Below are positions 26,496 to 35,191 of a stretch of 64,000 nt of DNA, piece after piece (position 1 is the first letter of the stretch; every line of letters starts with the position of its first letter). This DNA comes from Chitinophagales bacterium (lineage in GTDB: Bacteria; Bacteroidota; Bacteroidia; Chitinophagales; Saprospiraceae). Both the position numbers and the translations under genes were made by a program. The notes beneath the pieces are model-generated. The model searched no databases. It worked only from the letters and a program-made list of their open reading frames with translations, and was not told the origin of the DNA. The stretch is from NCBI GenBank assembly GCA_013299105.1, contig JAAFJY010000008.1, positions 155,677 to 219,676 of the forward strand, in the 5' to 3' direction.

Positions 26496-27476
26496 TCAAT
26501 CGATGCTCAGGACGATTTTTCCAGCATTCAGGTTCTGCTCCATGCGCTGGTGCGCGGCTTGCACTTCGGTCCAAGGAAGGATTTGATCAATGACAGGTTT
26601 AAACGATTTATTGGCAAAAAGTGGTTCTGCAAAGGCCCAAAAATCCTGGGCCAGTTTGATTTTGTAATCCAGGCTGCGGTTGCGCAAAGTAGAGCCCTGG
26701 ATCATCAAGCGTTTCCTCAAAATGTGGCTCAAGTTGCTCTCCGTAATTTTTGCGCCCCCCATCAGCGCCAGGATCACCAAGCGCCCGTCAACGTCCAAAA
26801 CGTCCAGGTTTTTTTGCCAATATTGGGCACCTAAAAAGTCCAAAACAACGACCACTCCTTTGCCATTACCCCAATCCTGGCAAGCTTGTACAAAGTCATT
26901 TTGATGGTAGTCGATGCACAAATCGGCACCAAGCTTGTGGCACAAATCGTGTTTGCTGGCCGAAGCGGTGACCGCTATATCAGCTCCCAAGGCCTTGAGC
27001 AATTGAATGGCTGCAGAACCTACTCCACTTGCGCCAGCATGGACCAGTACTTTTTCAGTAGCTTTTACTTTGGCAATCCAAACCAAGCTTTGGTAAGCCG
27101 TCAGAAATGCTTCAGGAATGGCTGCGGCTTCGACAAAAGACCAGGTTTCGGGGATCGGCCAGGCCAGGTTTTCATCGATTAGGGCATACTCGGCGTACCC
27201 ACCGCCAGCAAGGAGGCCAAAAACACGCTGCCCTGGTTGCCAGCGTGTCGAACCAGGACCTAATTTGTCCACCGTTCCCGCAATTTCCAAGCCTAAAATG
27301 GGGCTTTCGCCTGCGGGAGCGGGATATTTCCCTTCACGTTGCAGCAAATCAGCCCGGTTAAGTGCCGTAGCAGCAACTTTTATACGGATCTGGCGGGGTC
27401 CGGGTTCTGGAGTTTCGGTTTCGCCTAGGTAAAGGTTTTCTACAGGACCATGTTCACTTAACAAAACCGCTTTCAT
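26496..27476 (-). CDS. NAD(P)H:quinone oxidoreductase, zinc-independent MDR family
   Basis: 326 residues. It is a medium-chain reductase without the catalytic zinc ligands: N-terminal ALNRADLLQREGKYPAPAGE, then nucleotide-binding VLVHAGASGVGSAAIQLLKA and VVVLDFLGAQYW. It resembles the QOR/PIG3 branch that reduces quinones or reactive enals with NADPH. It starts 3 bp after the ribA stop codon, so it is probably co-transcribed with ribA. Role in flavin synthesis is not implied. Confidence 0.85.
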   Translation of the reverse strand: MKAVLLSEHGPVENLYLGETETPEPGPRQIRIKVAATALNRADLLQREGKYPAPAGESPILGLEIAGTVDKLGPGSTRWQPGQRVFGLLAGGGYAEYALIDENLAWPIPETWSFVEAAAIPEAFLTAYQSLVWIAKVKATEKVLVHAGASGVGSAAIQLLKALGADIAVTASASKHDLCHKLGADLCIDYHQNDFVQACQDWGNGKGVVVVLDFLGAQYWQKNLDVLDVDGRLVILALMGGAKITESNLSHILRKRLMIQGSTLRNRSLDYKIKLAQDFWAFAEPLFANKSFKPVIDQILPWTEVQAAHQRMEQNLNAGKIVLSID

Positions 27477-27479
27477 GTC

Positions 27480-28145
27480 TTACAATTTGAACAAGTGACC
27501 CAAAATTTCTTGCTTGGTGCGCAAGTAATCGAGGTTATCTTCGTTGGGTTCCATCACGATCGGTGCGCGTTCAATCACAGTGACAGAGGAGTCTTCAAAA
27601 GCTTCGATTTTTTCGGGGTTGTTGGTCAATAGCTTGATGGTTTCGATGCCCAAATCGTCGAGCATGGAAATGGCGATGTCGTAGTGTCGAGCATCGACTT
27701 CCAAGCCCAGGTGCAAGTTGGCATCCACAGTATTGAGGCCCAGATCTTGCAGATTATAGGCTTTGAGCTTGTTGATGATGCCAATTCCCCGGCCTTCCTG
27801 GCGCAAGTAGAGCAAAATCCCTCCTTCGCGGGCAATACGAGCAAGGGCATAGCTGAGTTGCTCCCCACAGTCACAGCGCTTGGACCCAAACATGTCACCA
27901 GTGATGCATTCTGAATGCACCCTCACCAACACTGGTTTTTCAAAATCAGTATTTTCAGCGATCAAAGCCAAGTGCGGCATCCAATCTTCGGGGTCGCTGG
28001 AATAGGCAGCCATGCGGAAATTGCCCCAAGGTGTGGGGATCAAAGCCTCGGCTTGTTTGGTCAAATTTTCACTCATATCTAAACGCATTTCGCGGACTGG
28101 CCTGATCGCAGTACCTGAGCGAATTGCATAGGTCTCTTCAAACAT
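27480..28145 (-). CDS. ribA: GTP cyclohydrolase II
   Basis: First step of riboflavin synthesis: GTP to the diaminopyrimidine product, formate and pyrophosphate. 221 residues from ATG 28145. Zinc cysteines are C80, C91 and C93 in HSECITGDMFGSKRCDCGEQ. RQEGRGIGIINKLKAY and ITNNPEK-like LLTNNPEKIEAF give the rest of the active site. It is not fused to RibB. An in-frame extension to 28235 is open, but those 30 residues are read from R1 repeat DNA, so the ATG at 28145 (MFEETYAIRSG) is preferred. No FMN-riboswitch pattern was seen in the upstream R1 sequence. Confidence 0.93.
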   Translation of the reverse strand: MFEETYAIRSGTAIRPVREMRLDMSENLTKQAEALIPTPWGNFRMAAYSSDPEDWMPHLALIAENTDFEKPVLVRVHSECITGDMFGSKRCDCGEQLSYALARIAREGGILLYLRQEGRGIGIINKLKAYNLQDLGLNTVDANLHLGLEVDARHYDIAISMLDDLGIETIKLLTNNPEKIEAFEDSSVTVIERAPIVMEPNEDNLDYLRTKQEILGHLFKL

Positions 28146-28160
28146 TGCAGGATTTGTATT

Positions 28161-28298
28161 TAGTACTTGAGCTAAAATAAGATGGACATCTTTGTTTTTG
28201 AGGTTTAGCAAAAAAAGAACACAACTTCCTTTCATCCAGTTGCTTTTCTTTTTTCACTAAACCCAAACCTGTCCACCTTATTTTTTTACGCTCCCTTT
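28161..28298. repeat. R1 palindromic repeat, copy C
   Basis: The cleanest copy. Left arm GAGCTAAAATAAGATGGACA, right arm TGTCCACCTTATTTTTTTAC. It lies 16 bp upstream of the ribA start, so a transcribed copy would form a hairpin in the leader or block read-through. The remaining sequence to 28606 holds nothing recognised. Confidence 0.9.
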
Positions 28299-28606
28299 GG
28301 GTTGGGTCTTCCCATTTTGAACAACACTATGCGGGGTAAAGGTTGCAAAAATAGTACGTAAAAAACAGCGAGCAAACAGATATTCGTTTTAGCTAAGTAT
28401 TTCAGGAGGGTTTCAAACAAAAGTTCTAAAAAGGAAGGGCTTTACATATAATGCTATTTTTTGAAACACAAAAGTAACCAAAATAAGGCAAAAGTCTCAA
28501 AAGCACCCCGCCTGCGGCGAGGCCAAGCTATTTCAAAAACCCTAAAGTGACCTTTATTGACCAGTTTTTCTGTTGATTTGCACAAAACTCAATGTTGACG
28601 AGTGTA

Positions 28607-28638
28607 ACAACTAACCATTAACAACTAACATTAACAAT
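28607..28638. repeat. 7-8 nt simple repeat (AACAACTAACCATT)
   Basis: AACAACTAACCATTAACAAC and variants; overlaps the end of the phosphoesterase gene, whose final residues (VNVSC) are read from it. Confidence 0.65.
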
Positions 28639-29136
28639 TTTCCCTCTTCTCCCCAATTCAATCACCTGCAAGTCTTTTACTATACCATCTTCAATCGAAA
28701 ACCGCATCATGGTGCGCAGGTGGTGAAAGCCTTCCTGGCCACAAGCTCCGGGGTTAAGGTGGAGGAATTGAAACTGTGGGTCGGGCATGGCTTTAAGGAT
28801 ATGCGAATGGCCACAAATGAACAAGCCGGGGGCATTGAGCTTAAATGCATCTTTGACCCGCTTGCTGTACCTCCCCGGATAGCCTCCGATATGGGTCATC
28901 CAGACCTTTAGTCCTTCTACTTCAAAATGCAGGTCTTCAGGGTAGCGCAATTGCATGCTGCTGTCGTCAATGTTGCCAAAAACTGCTCTCAGTGGCTTTT
29001 TTGCTTCCAATTGATCGGCGACAATGTGGGCTCCAATGTCGCCAGCGTGCCAAATTTCATCACATTCTTCGCAAAAACTCAAAATGGCATCGTCCATGTA
29101 TGAATGGGTATCGGAAACCAAGGCAATCCTCTTCAT
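28618..29136 (-). CDS. YfcE/MJ0936-type metallophosphoesterase
   Basis: 172 residues, a complete small calcineurin-like phosphoesterase. Metal-binding motifs: ALVSDTHSYMDD (D, H), WHAGDIG (D), VFGNIDD (N; the usual NCD is NID), MTHIGGYPGRY (H), and ICGHSHILKA (H-x-H), ending LHLNPGACG. Likely phosphodiesterase of unknown physiological substrate. Its start overlaps the SDR stop by 4 bp (ATGA), which implies translational coupling. The C-terminal few residues run into an intergenic simple repeat. Confidence 0.87.
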   Translation of the reverse strand: MKRIALVSDTHSYMDDAILSFCEECDEIWHAGDIGAHIVADQLEAKKPLRAVFGNIDDSSMQLRYPEDLHFEVEGLKVWMTHIGGYPGRYSKRVKDAFKLNAPGLFICGHSHILKAMPDPQFQFLHLNPGACGQEGFHHLRTMMRFSIEDGIVKDLQVIELGRRGKIVNVSC

Positions 29137-29924
29137 TTCAGCCGGTAATTACGCAGAATGCGGTAGAGCAATTTTGGAAAAAAACGCCGCAAGTAAATCG
29201 CTAATATTTCTTTTTTGCCGATGAACGCCTCTTCTTGCCTGCGGGAGATGGCCCTGAGCATTTTTTTGGCAAAAACACTGGCTTCCAAGCCTTGTTCAGT
29301 GCTTTCGTTCATCTGCTGGTAAGCCTGTCCATCGCCTTTTAGGGCATTCATCGACACCTGGGTGGCTACGTAGCCTGGGCTGATGATGGTCACATCAATG
29401 TTGCGCGAGTGCAGTTCAGCCCGCAAAGCTTCAAAAAAACCTTGCATGGCGTGCTTCGAAGCCGAGTAAGCCGAACGATAAGGTGTGCCGACTTTGCCTA
29501 CTACACTACTTACTGCTACGATATGACCTTGTTTGCGGCTGATGAATTGTGGCAAAAGGGCCTTGGTCATGGCCACACTGCCCATGAAATTGACGTCCAT
29601 GATGCGCTGATCTACCGACAAGGAAGTTTCTTCGGCCAAAGAGCGCTGCGAGATCCCAGCGTTGTTGATCAGGATATCAATGTGGCCTACTTGAGATAAA
29701 ACTGATTGGGCCACAGCTGGAATACTAGCAAAATCACTCACATCAAGCGGGACTAAGCTAATCTTGTATCCCGCTGGACAGTTGGCTTTCACCCGTTCCA
29801 ATTCATTCCCTTTGCGAGCACTGAGGATCAATTCAGCTCCTTGGCTAGCCAATTCATAACAAAGGGCTTCGCCGATGCCAGAAGAAGCACCCGTGATCCA
29901 TACTTTTTTCCCTTGAAAATACAT
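29133..29924 (-). CDS. SDR family oxidoreductase (DHRS7-like class)
   Basis: 263 residues from ATG 29924, selected because it places MYFQGKKVWITGASSGIG directly at the first strand; a TTG 54 bp upstream would only add a poor, unstructured leader. NNAGISQRS, catalytic S (VSSVVGKVG) and YxxxK (YSASKHAM) are intact. The C-terminus is basic and hydrophobic (LRRFFPKLLYRILRNYRLK), as in membrane-associated lipid SDRs. It is translationally coupled to the phosphoesterase. Substrate unknown. Confidence 0.85.
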   Translation of the reverse strand: MYFQGKKVWITGASSGIGEALCYELASQGAELILSARKGNELERVKANCPAGYKISLVPLDVSDFASIPAVAQSVLSQVGHIDILINNAGISQRSLAEETSLSVDQRIMDVNFMGSVAMTKALLPQFISRKQGHIVAVSSVVGKVGTPYRSAYSASKHAMQGFFEALRAELHSRNIDVTIISPGYVATQVSMNALKGDGQAYQQMNESTEQGLEASVFAKKMLRAISRRQEEAFIGKKEILAIYLRRFFPKLLYRILRNYRLK

Positions 29925-30039
29925 GTTTGTTGAATTGTTAGATTGTTTTTGCAGCAGTGTGGCAACGAAAGTATGCAAAGCGTGCTATACTTTTGCCGTA
30001 AAATTGCGTTTAGTTGCCAAACCGTAAAAACTCAGGTCG

Positions 30040-30531
30040 ATGAAAACCGTTATTTTCGTGCGCCATGCCAAATCAAGTTGGTCCGACTTTAGCCTATCGG
30101 ACCACGATCGCCCTTTGGACGAACGCGGATTGCGCGATGCACCTCACATGGCTGCCCGTCTGCATGAAAATGGCATTCGACTCGACCATTTATTAAGTAG
30201 CACGGCCAAAAGGGCGCTTAGTACAGCCCGCTATTTTGCAAGTGCCCAAGGCATAAGTGAAAGTGACATTGAAACGGAGAAGGAATTGTACCACGCTTAC
30301 CCAGACACCATCATCGACCAAGTGCAAATGCTGGATGATCGTTACAAGTGCGTGGCCTTGTTTGGGCACAATCCTGGCTACACCGAATTGTACAACCTAT
30401 TCACCAATGATCTCATCGACAATCTCCCCACTTGCGGGGTCTTTAAAGTAGAAGCGGATATTGAAACGTGGATTGACTTCCGACCTGGCAAGGCTCGCAT
30501 TACCGATTATTTTTACCCAAAACAAGGATAA
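30040..30531 (+). CDS. SixA-like phosphohistidine phosphatase
   Basis: 163 residues. The histidine phosphatase superfamily RHG-type motif is at the start: FVRHAKSSWSD with catalytic H9. RPLDERGLRDAPHMAARL and LLSSTAKRALSTAR follow, then LFGHNPGYTELYNLF with the second His. The size and motifs match SixA, which dephosphorylates histidine phosphotransfer domains. A role with the two-component genes ~500 bp downstream is possible but not shown. Next gene starts 2 bp after the stop. Confidence 0.85.
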   Translation: MKTVIFVRHAKSSWSDFSLSDHDRPLDERGLRDAPHMAARLHENGIRLDHLLSSTAKRALSTARYFASAQGISESDIETEKELYHAYPDTIIDQVQMLDDRYKCVALFGHNPGYTELYNLFTNDLIDNLPTCGVFKVEADIETWIDFRPGKARITDYFYPKQG

Positions 30532-30533
30532 GC

Positions 30534-30845
30534 ATGTTCAAGAAGCCCCAATTAAAATTCCTAGGTCTGGTTCTCCTTTTTTCATTTCTGGCCTGTGGGA
30601 AAGGTGGCCCGATGCCCATCTCAGAAAAAACCCTAGTCCTGGTGACCATTGACATGCACTACGCAGAAGCGGCGGTGCAAAACGTTTATGGACGTCAAAA
30701 AGATAGTCTTTTAAAAGTTTATTACCAAGAAATTTTTGGGCTTTACAAAATTAAGCAGGAAGATTATATTGAGTCCATGCGTATGCTGCAAAATGACTCA
30801 AAGCGCTTTGATAAATTTTACAACGAAGTGAAGTCAAAACTGTAA
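30534..30845 (+). CDS. DUF4296-type lipoprotein
   Basis: 103 residues. Signal peptide with lipobox LFSFLAC, so a lipid-anchored protein. The rest is helical: LVLVTIDMHYAEAAVQNVY, then YYQEIFGLYKIKQEDYIESM and RMLQNDSKRFDKFYNEVKSK. This arrangement is the DUF4296 pattern common in Bacteroidota. It is 2 bp after sixA-like and likely co-transcribed. Function unknown. Confidence 0.75.
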   Translation: MFKKPQLKFLGLVLLFSFLACGKGGPMPISEKTLVLVTIDMHYAEAAVQNVYGRQKDSLLKVYYQEIFGLYKIKQEDYIESMRMLQNDSKRFDKFYNEVKSKL

Positions 30846-30916
30846 TGTCAGATTTGTTAATCTTTAGTTGACACAAAATTAAAGTATCAAGTGTACAGAA
30901 GCCCCGGTATTAATTT

Positions 30917-30924
30917 TAGCTTTG
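30917..30924 (+). promoter_or_regulatory. candidate -7 element TAGCTTTG before response regulator
   Basis: Matches TAnnTTTG, 70 bp before the regulator start. No clear -33 box at the usual distance. Confidence 0.4.
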
Positions 30925-30994
30925 TGATGGTCTAATACACTTTTGTTGTGGCCAGTTTTCGCAAACTAAACCCCCGCAAGCGAGCACTCCGTTT

Positions 30995-31681
30995 ATGGAA
31001 AATACCAAAATCCTCGTCGTTGACGACGAAAGCGACATTCAGGAAATCTTGCGCTACAATCTGGAAAAAGAAGGATTTGTAGTCTTCACCGCATCAAATG
31101 GTGAAGAAGGCATCGTCGTTGCAGAGCGTGAAAAACCAGATTTGATTATTTTGGACATCATGATGCCCAAAATGGACGGAGTGGAAGTTTGCAGGCAATT
31201 GCGCAACAAACCTGATTTTGCCAAAACCATCATCGCCTTTCTCACCGCCCGCGATGAAGACTATTCACAAATTGCGGCCCTTGATGTAGGGGGCGATGAT
31301 TACATCAACAAACCCATCCGTCCCAGGGTATTTGTAAGCAGAATTAAAGCCCTTTTGCGGCGTTCCGATCGGAATATGGATGACGAGCAAGAGCAAAGTG
31401 CCCTTAAAATTGGCGATTTGATCATCGATCGCGAAAAGGTGAGCGTACAGCGCGGCAACGAAATGGTCGAACTGGCCAAGAAAGAATTTGAACTTTTGAC
31501 CTTGTTGGTTTCCAAACCCGGTAAAGTCTTTACCCGTGAAGAAATCTTCAACAAGGTGTGGGGTACCGATGTAATTGTCGGCAACCGCACCATTGACGTT
31601 CACATCCGAAAATTGAGGGAAAAAATTGGCGAGGATTACATCAAAACCATTAAGGGTATCGGCTATAAGTTCGAGTTTTGA
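30995..31681 (+). CDS. OmpR/PhoB family response regulator
   Basis: 228 residues. Receiver domain with acidic pocket D10/D11, phosphoacceptor D54 in LIILDIMMPKMDGVE, Thr in FLTARDED and Lys in DYINKPIRP. The C-terminal winged helix shows VELAKKEFELLTLLVSKPGK and ends NRTIDVHIRKLREKIGEDY. It overlaps the histidine kinase region: the kinase ATG is 30 bp after the stop, so they form a two-component operon. Signal and regulon unknown; the PhoR/PhoB-like layout suggests an envelope or phosphate-type sensor, without proof. Confidence 0.93.
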   Translation: MENTKILVVDDESDIQEILRYNLEKEGFVVFTASNGEEGIVVAEREKPDLIILDIMMPKMDGVEVCRQLRNKPDFAKTIIAFLTARDEDYSQIAALDVGGDDYINKPIRPRVFVSRIKALLRRSDRNMDDEQEQSALKIGDLIIDREKVSVQRGNEMVELAKKEFELLTLLVSKPGKVFTREEIFNKVWGTDVIVGNRTIDVHIRKLREKIGEDYIKTIKGIGYKFEF

Positions 31682-31710
31682 TCTTACCTTTGCGCGAATC
31701 GGCACTCGCT

Positions 31711-32760
31711 ATGTTTAAAAACCTCACGCCCAGGCAGATTGCCTTGATGGCAGCCATGATCATCACGAGTATCGGCGTGTTGATTTTTTTGTTGATCCAA
31801 TTTTTCAGTTGGGAGCTTGGCCCTGAACTTACTTATGGTTTGTGGGTACTGATTTTTTTCAGCATCTCCTACTTTATCATTTATTTTTTCCTACAAAATT
31901 ACATTTACCGCAAAATCAAACTGATTTACAAAACCATCCACCGTGAAAAAGTAGCACCCGCCGAAAAAAGTAAAAAGGTCAACATGGACGCCCAGATTTT
32001 TGCCCAAATCAATGAGCAAGTGGATGCCTGGGCCGAAGACCAGCAAAGGGAAATTGAAAAATACAAATCCTGGGCCGAATACCGCCGCAATTACCTCGGT
32101 GACATTTCCCACGAGCTCAAAACCCCGATTTTCAACATCCAGGGTTATCTTGATTCGCTGCTTGATGGCGGGCTAGAAGACCCCGAAGTGAACCACGTTT
32201 TTCTAAACAAGGCCATCAAAAACGTGGATCGCCTGCAAACCGTGATTCAAGACCTGGAAACGATCTCCAAACTTGAATCTGGGGTAATGCTCCTCGAAAT
32301 GGAGTCTTTTGACATCCGTGAATTGGCTCAGGATGTTTTTGATGAGCTCGAAGGCAAGGCCAAACAACGCAGCATCAAACTAATTTTTAAAGAAAGCGCT
32401 TCGCAAAATTTCAGAGTAAAGGCTGATCGGGAGAAAATTCGCCAAGTGCTGATCAACTTGGTACACAATTCTGTCAAATACGGCATCCCCAATGGCCGTA
32501 CCCGCCTAGCCTTTTACGACATGGACCGCCATGTGCTAATCGAGGTATCCGACAACGGAATAGGCATTCCACGCGAGCATTTGGCCCACGTCTTTGACCG
32601 TTTTTACCGGGTTGACAAAAGCCGTTCGCGCAACATGGGGGGCTCTGGCTTGGGCTTGTCCATCGTCAAACACATCGTAGAGGCCCACCGCCAAAGCATC
32701 AACGTGCGCTCGACGCCCAACTTGGGTTCTACTTTTGGCTTTACCTTGGAAAAGGCTTGA
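31711..32760 (+). CDS. sensor histidine kinase
   Basis: 349 residues from ATG 31711; an in-frame TTG at 31678 overlaps the regulator stop and is less likely. Two transmembrane segments (residues ~9-33 and ~43-62) enclose only a short outside loop, so no classical sensor domain is visible. A linker follows, then the H-box YLGDISHELKTPIFN with H134, N-box INLVHNSVKYG, and G boxes DNGIGIPREHL and GGSGLGLSIVKHIV. Partner is the upstream OmpR-family regulator. Tiny periplasmic loop suggests membrane or partner-protein sensing. Confidence 0.92.
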   Translation: MFKNLTPRQIALMAAMIITSIGVLIFLLIQFFSWELGPELTYGLWVLIFFSISYFIIYFFLQNYIYRKIKLIYKTIHREKVAPAEKSKKVNMDAQIFAQINEQVDAWAEDQQREIEKYKSWAEYRRNYLGDISHELKTPIFNIQGYLDSLLDGGLEDPEVNHVFLNKAIKNVDRLQTVIQDLETISKLESGVMLLEMESFDIRELAQDVFDELEGKAKQRSIKLIFKESASQNFRVKADREKIRQVLINLVHNSVKYGIPNGRTRLAFYDMDRHVLIEVSDNGIGIPREHLAHVFDRFYRVDKSRSRNMGGSGLGLSIVKHIVEAHRQSINVRSTPNLGSTFGFTLEKA

Positions 32761-32764
32761 TCCG

Positions 32765-33385
32765 ATGACCATTTTACTAGAAACACAATATTGTCCACCT
32801 ATTCAAACCTTTGCTGCCATTGCCAAGGCCGATCTGCTGCTAATTGAGCAATACGAAAACTACCAAAAAGGGGCTTATCGCAACCGTTGCCACATTGCCA
32901 CTGCCAATGGCCTCCTGGTTTTGTCGATTCCGCTAGCCAAGGGCAAAAACCAGCAAACCCCCATTCGCGAAGTAGAAATGGACCTGAAAACGGCCTGGCC
33001 CCAGCAACATTGGAAGACCATCAATCTGGCCTATCGGAGTGCGCCTTTTTTCGATCACTATGGCCCCAAATTGGCTCCGTTTTGGCTGGAGAATGAGGAG
33101 ACCAGGCTTTTTGATTTTAACCAAAAGCTGCTCCGGCAGTTCGTAAAGTTGTTGAAATTGGAAACAGAACTGGGCTTGAGCAGTGATTTCAGGCAAAATG
33201 GGGACCCTGGAGTGCTCAATTTGTGCCATACCATTTTACCCAAAAATAATGGTACAAGCGAACTTGAACCAACCATCAAATACGGCCAAGTGTTTGAAGA
33301 CCGCCAAGGTTTTCTGCCCGAATTGAGTGTTTTGGATTTATTGTTTTGTTGCGGGCCTCAAGCAAAGGGGGTATTGATGGAGTGA
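32765..33385 (+). CDS. WbqC family protein
   Basis: 206 residues from the ATG at 32765, 4 bp after the kinase stop. The pattern YCPPIQTFAAIAKAD, then QYENYQKGAYRNRCHIATANG and LSIPLAKGKN is the WbqC signature. A conserved WKTINLAYRSAPFFDHYGP block follows. Members lie in polysaccharide loci and in other contexts, so an amide/sugar-related role is only a family guess. Probably in the same transcript as the kinase. Confidence 0.85.
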   Translation: MTILLETQYCPPIQTFAAIAKADLLLIEQYENYQKGAYRNRCHIATANGLLVLSIPLAKGKNQQTPIREVEMDLKTAWPQQHWKTINLAYRSAPFFDHYGPKLAPFWLENEETRLFDFNQKLLRQFVKLLKLETELGLSSDFRQNGDPGVLNLCHTILPKNNGTSELEPTIKYGQVFEDRQGFLPELSVLDLLFCCGPQAKGVLME

Positions 33386-33392
33386 AGTTTAG

Positions 33393-34247
33393 CTACTCTT
33401 TGTCTCTATTATCTGGTAAGTGTTGACGTTTTTTTGCTTCTTTTATCTGTTGCTTGAAATTTTCATTGGTCACAACTTTTTCACCAGAATCCTCTTCATA
33501 AGCTTTGAGCGCTTTTCCAGCTGAACGTCCTCCTTTCTGAGCGGCATCACGATTTTCAACAAAACCTAATGCATCTGTTTTTATAGCTTCAATCCGCGTA
33601 CTTTCCTCCCCAAGCATGGTGAAGATCAACTCAAGCCCAGTCATATGGTCACGAAGGTTTTCATTTTTCAGACCTTTGAATTTCTTGTATTCCATAGGAA
33701 TAAGGCCAAAAGTAGCTTTACTTATTTCTCCTGTGAGAATCGCATACTCCAGACCTTCATTCACTCCTCTATTCTTCCATTCATCAGTCAATTGGGTACG
33801 GATCGCAATAGATTGCATCCGCCGCTCAATCCATTCTTCACTATACCCCAGTACTTGGTAATATTCCCGAGCTCGTAACGCTGCACGTTCGGGGTCTTCA
33901 ATTTCCAACAACCTATCTTTTCCAAGTTTGGCCAGCCAAAGTTTAAAAGGTTCTGCCTTCGGAGAAGGTATCGATTGGATGATTCGAAATAGGGCCTCAT
34001 TGTTGGCAGCTATTGTTTTCCGTTTCTTCCCCTTCTCTCCTTCCATTTCTATCTGGGGACAATTTGTCCCTACGTAGGATTTTAACTGATCATCGCGTTG
34101 ACGCATCTTTTTAAAATAATCAGTTGCGTTTGATGTCTCAGAAAGTATCTCAATTACATCCAAGACCGAATAATACCATTCCTCATTGTGCCAAACTCGA
34201 CGGATTCCTTTCTCTTGAAAGACTACTATTTTGTTTTCTTGTTCCAT
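33393..34247 (-). CDS. BRO-N domain / DinD-like protein
   Basis: 284 residues. An N-terminal BRO-type domain (KGIRRVWHNEEWYYSVLDVI, then FKKMRQRDDQLKSY) is like phage antirepressors. The C-terminal half follows the DNA-damage-inducible DinD arrangement (GVNEGLEYAILTGEISKATF, KGLKNENLRDHMTGLELIF, then a basic tail). Members of this group are often in phages or on accessory DNA, but some are chromosomal and LexA-controlled. No phage genes are adjacent. It stands convergent to wbqC with only 7 bp between stops. Base use here is more AT-rich than in neighbours. Confidence 0.8.
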   Translation of the reverse strand: MEQENKIVVFQEKGIRRVWHNEEWYYSVLDVIEILSETSNATDYFKKMRQRDDQLKSYVGTNCPQIEMEGEKGKKRKTIAANNEALFRIIQSIPSPKAEPFKLWLAKLGKDRLLEIEDPERAALRAREYYQVLGYSEEWIERRMQSIAIRTQLTDEWKNRGVNEGLEYAILTGEISKATFGLIPMEYKKFKGLKNENLRDHMTGLELIFTMLGEESTRIEAIKTDALGFVENRDAAQKGGRSAGKALKAYEEDSGEKVVTNENFKQQIKEAKKRQHLPDNRDKE

Positions 34248-34384
34248 ATAAGATGTGTTGCGGGCGTAAATATAACAATAAATGTATTTAAACTACATTT
34301 TAAATCAATTATTTTCAAAAAAAGCTTGAGTTACGCTACTATCAATGTGACTTACTTCCATTTGCAAGGGTCCAGACTGGCCAC

Positions 34385-35191
34385 CTATATCCTCACCAAA
34401 TCCTTTCCCATCACCCAGCCTTCGTCACCATTGCTGAGGCGCACCTGGTACCATCCGCCGATTTGGTCGAGAATTGACAATTTCAAGCCCTCATGGATTT
34501 TACGCACCTCTTTGCTGATTTTTTCGGGTGCCAAATGCATGGGCGTTTCGCTGCTGATCACCACGGCAGCTGGGCGTTTTTCGGTTTGGTAGAAAGCAAA
34601 ACTTGCGGCTACAAATAACAACAAGGACAAACCCAAAGCGGTCCAAGCTACTCCCGGCATCCATTTTTGAGTAGGTATTTTTGACCAAAAACGGGGCAAA
34701 AACAACAAGCCCAAGCCCAACCAAAGTAAAAAAGTGGCTCCAAAAGCCAGGGTGTTGCGACCCAAAGTCCATTGAGGATTCAGCAGGCGGGCTCCCAGAT
34801 TGGGCTGCAGCGATTGGTCGATTTGATCCTCCAGTGATTCTCGCACCAAAGCCAGGTTTTCCAAGGTTTGTGCGTCAGTTGGGGCCATTGCCAGGGCACG
34901 TTCATATGCCAAAACCGCAGCTCCTTTGTTACCCACCTTGAAGTACAAGGAGCCCAAATTGTGGTACATAGCTGCGCTTGCATAACCCTGCTCGTGCAAT
35001 TTTTCGTAAATCTCAATGGCTCGTTTCGGCTCGCCTTTGCGGATGGCAATTTGTGCATCCTGCAACATCGCTTGTGGGGTTTGAGCGGCCAATGGTGAGA
35101 TGTAGCTTAGTGCAAAGACAAACAAAACACAAGTGAATCGAACTTGAGTGTTACATGGTTTCATAAGGTCACAACATGTTTGGACGATCAT
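34385..35191 (-). CDS. BatE-like TPR/SH3 membrane protein
   Basis: 268 residues from ATG 35191, whose codon overlaps the OstA-like stop (ATGA); ATG 35164 would start a tighter signal peptide (RFTCVLFVFALSYISPLAAQ), so either is possible. The N-terminal part has TPR units (AAMYHNLGSLYFKVGNKGAA, VLAYERALAMAPTDAQTLEN). Two hydrophobic helices (LAFGATFLLWLGLGLLFLP and WTALGLSLLLFVAASFAFY) separate it from a bacterial SH3 domain (VISSETPMHLAPEK to GGWYQVRLSNGDEGWV). This order fits BatE of the Bat aerotolerance region. No batA-D genes are adjacent here. Confidence 0.75.
   Translation of the reverse strand: MIVQTCCDLMKPCNTQVRFTCVLFVFALSYISPLAAQTPQAMLQDAQIAIRKGEPKRAIEIYEKLHEQGYASAAMYHNLGSLYFKVGNKGAAVLAYERALAMAPTDAQTLENLALVRESLEDQIDQSLQPNLGARLLNPQWTLGRNTLAFGATFLLWLGLGLLFLPRFWSKIPTQKWMPGVAWTALGLSLLLFVAASFAFYQTEKRPAAVVISSETPMHLAPEKISKEVRKIHEGLKLSILDQIGGWYQVRLSNGDEGWVMGKDLVRI

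Noticed and set aside
28016..28235. N-terminal 30-residue extension of RibA
   Set aside because: It is read from R1 repeat DNA; the same residues appear beside unrelated genes, so ATG 28145 is preferred.
28146..28300. Possible FMN riboswitch upstream of ribA
   Set aside because: The conserved RFN blocks are not present; the sequence is an R1 palindromic repeat shared with unrelated loci.
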